Shown: positions 6,294 to 6,621 of the stretch, one piece after another
Position numbering within the stretch: the stretch's first letter is position 1
Layout: the number at the start of each line of letters is the position of its first letter
From: JBAPRR01 sp049281195
GTDB taxonomy: Bacteria; Actinomycetota; Acidimicrobiia; Acidimicrobiales; CAVXTF01
DNA: 6,621 bases
Direction of reading: 5' to 3'
NCBI GenBank assembly: GCA_049281195.1
Contig: JBAPRR010000456.1
Location: forward strand, 1-6,621
Position numbers and translations under genes: made by a program
The notes under the pieces: generated by a model
Database searches by the model: none
What the model was told of the DNA's origin: nothing
The model's input: only the letters and a program-made list of their open reading frames with translations

Positions 6294-6423
6294 ACGTAGC
6301 GCCAGGTCACCCTCGAGGACGACGTCTTCTCGTCGGAGCCGCGAGGATCAGCGCGCCCTGAGCGGTCCATGGGCCGATCCCGGAGATGCTCATGAGTGGG
6401 CCGATGACCTCGCCGTCGGCCAA
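6294..6423 (-). pseudogene. Frameshifted remnant of an AlkA-type DNA-3-methyladenine glycosylase
   Basis: On the - strand one frame reads LADGEVIGPLMSISGIGPW and continues TAQGALILA (6423-6340). Shifting by one base at 6339, the next frame reads LRREDVVLEGDLALR (6338-6294). Joined, these give the helix-hairpin-helix GIGPWTAQ and the D-L-A-L-R segment holding the catalytic Asp of AlkA-like HhH-GPD base-excision-repair glycosylases. The amino-terminal ~200 residues and the end of the enzyme are absent. The extra base and the missing flanks identify a decayed fragment, not a gene. Upstream bases 6424-6536 contain no recognisable continuation. Confidence 0.65.
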
Positions 6424-6536
6424 ACATCTTCATGCATTTTCCGGATCACGATGCCCTGATGCTCATCGACATCGTCATGCAGTCCGTGCGCCTCGACCAG
6501 GGGGCCGGATCGCAGGTTCATCCCTGACGCTCGGCG
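6424..6536. other. Stretch with no recognisable gene
   Basis: Part of the ~430-base gap between the YceI gene and the LuxR-type fragment. A short - strand frame from ATG 6521 (43 codons) and a + strand frame reading MHFPDHDALMLIDIVMQS are open, but neither matches a family I recognise and neither has a good ribosome site. It may be more decayed coding sequence. Confidence 0.3.
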
Positions 6537-6621
6537 CTATCTGCCGTTGACCCCTCCGCCAGGTGAACCAAGGAGCAATGAAAGCTCGTCTCTGCTGTTG
6601 CAGCCGAGCTTCCTGTAGACG
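6537..6621 (-). CDS. C-terminal end of a LuxR-type HTH transcriptional regulator (partial at window edge)
   Basis: The - strand frame entering from the right edge reads VYRKLGCNSRDELSLLLGSP, then GGGVNGR and TAG at 6539-6537. [IV][YF]RKLG[VC]xSRxEL is the signature of the last helix of LuxR/NarL-type DNA-binding domains, in which the preceding helix inserts in the major groove. The protein is therefore a transcriptional regulator of that class, with the sensor part and most of the HTH outside the window. It parallels IYRKLGVTSGAAL in the broken regulator ending at 5504, so two LuxR-type proteins flank the YceI gene. Only ~27 residues are visible, so the subfamily is unknown. Confidence 0.75.
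   Translation of the reverse strand, partial: VYRKLGCNSRDELSLLLGSPGGGVNGR

Noticed and set aside
6119..6361. 80-residue + strand open frame opposite the glycosylase and VOC remnants
   Set aside because: Composition is Pro/Arg-rich shadow sequence, there is no ribosome site and no recognisable family; the - strand frames carry the meaningful motifs.
6430..6525. + strand frame reading MHFPDHDALMLIDIVMQS, briefly considered as an AfsA-like DHxxDH remnant
   Set aside because: The resemblance is limited to a few residues and the spacing of the motif does not fit.

Overview
The window looks like chromosomal DNA of a high-GC actinobacterium, most likely a mycolic-acid genus such as Rhodococcus, Gordonia, Nocardia or Mycolicibacterium. 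This rests on the protein families present, the GTG and TTG starts, the GC-rich third codon positions and a lipoprotein of the Cpe/LpqF N-terminal-domain type. The genus cannot be fixed from the sequence alone.

Layout, left to right. (1) The last ~22 codons of an unidentified + strand gene converge on a - strand pair: an M48 zinc metalloprotease and, downstream of it, a small lipoprotein. (2) Divergent from the protease is a + strand class A flavoprotein monooxygenase resembling the rifampicin monooxygenase (Rox/RIFMO/Iri) family. Its leader holds TTTGCGGCAAGACCC, a good match, as I remember it, to the rifamycin-associated element (RAE) that marks rifamycin-inducible resistance genes in actinomycetes. 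(3) A gamma-carbonic-anhydrase-like beta-helix protein (- strand) converges on the monooxygenase and is divergent from a RidA/YjgF-like protein (+ strand). (4) A GAF plus LuxR-type HTH regulator follows on the + strand, interrupted in the middle of its GAF domain by one in-frame TAG. (5) A YceI-family protein lies on the - strand. (6) About 430 bases upstream of yceI hold no intact gene but carry recognisable gene debris: a frameshifted AlkA-type DNA glycosylase core and a short VOC/glyoxalase-like C-terminus whose stop overlaps the yceI start. (7) The right edge has the C-terminal end of a second LuxR-type HTH protein on the - strand.

The window does not read as one pathway. The protease and lipoprotein form a likely two-gene envelope-related unit. 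The monooxygenase is apparently a stand-alone gene with its own regulatory element and is the best candidate for an inducible antibiotic-inactivating function. The right half, from the broken regulator to the glycosylase debris, shows several signs of gene decay. No CRISPR array, tRNA, rRNA, insertion sequence or prophage gene was seen.
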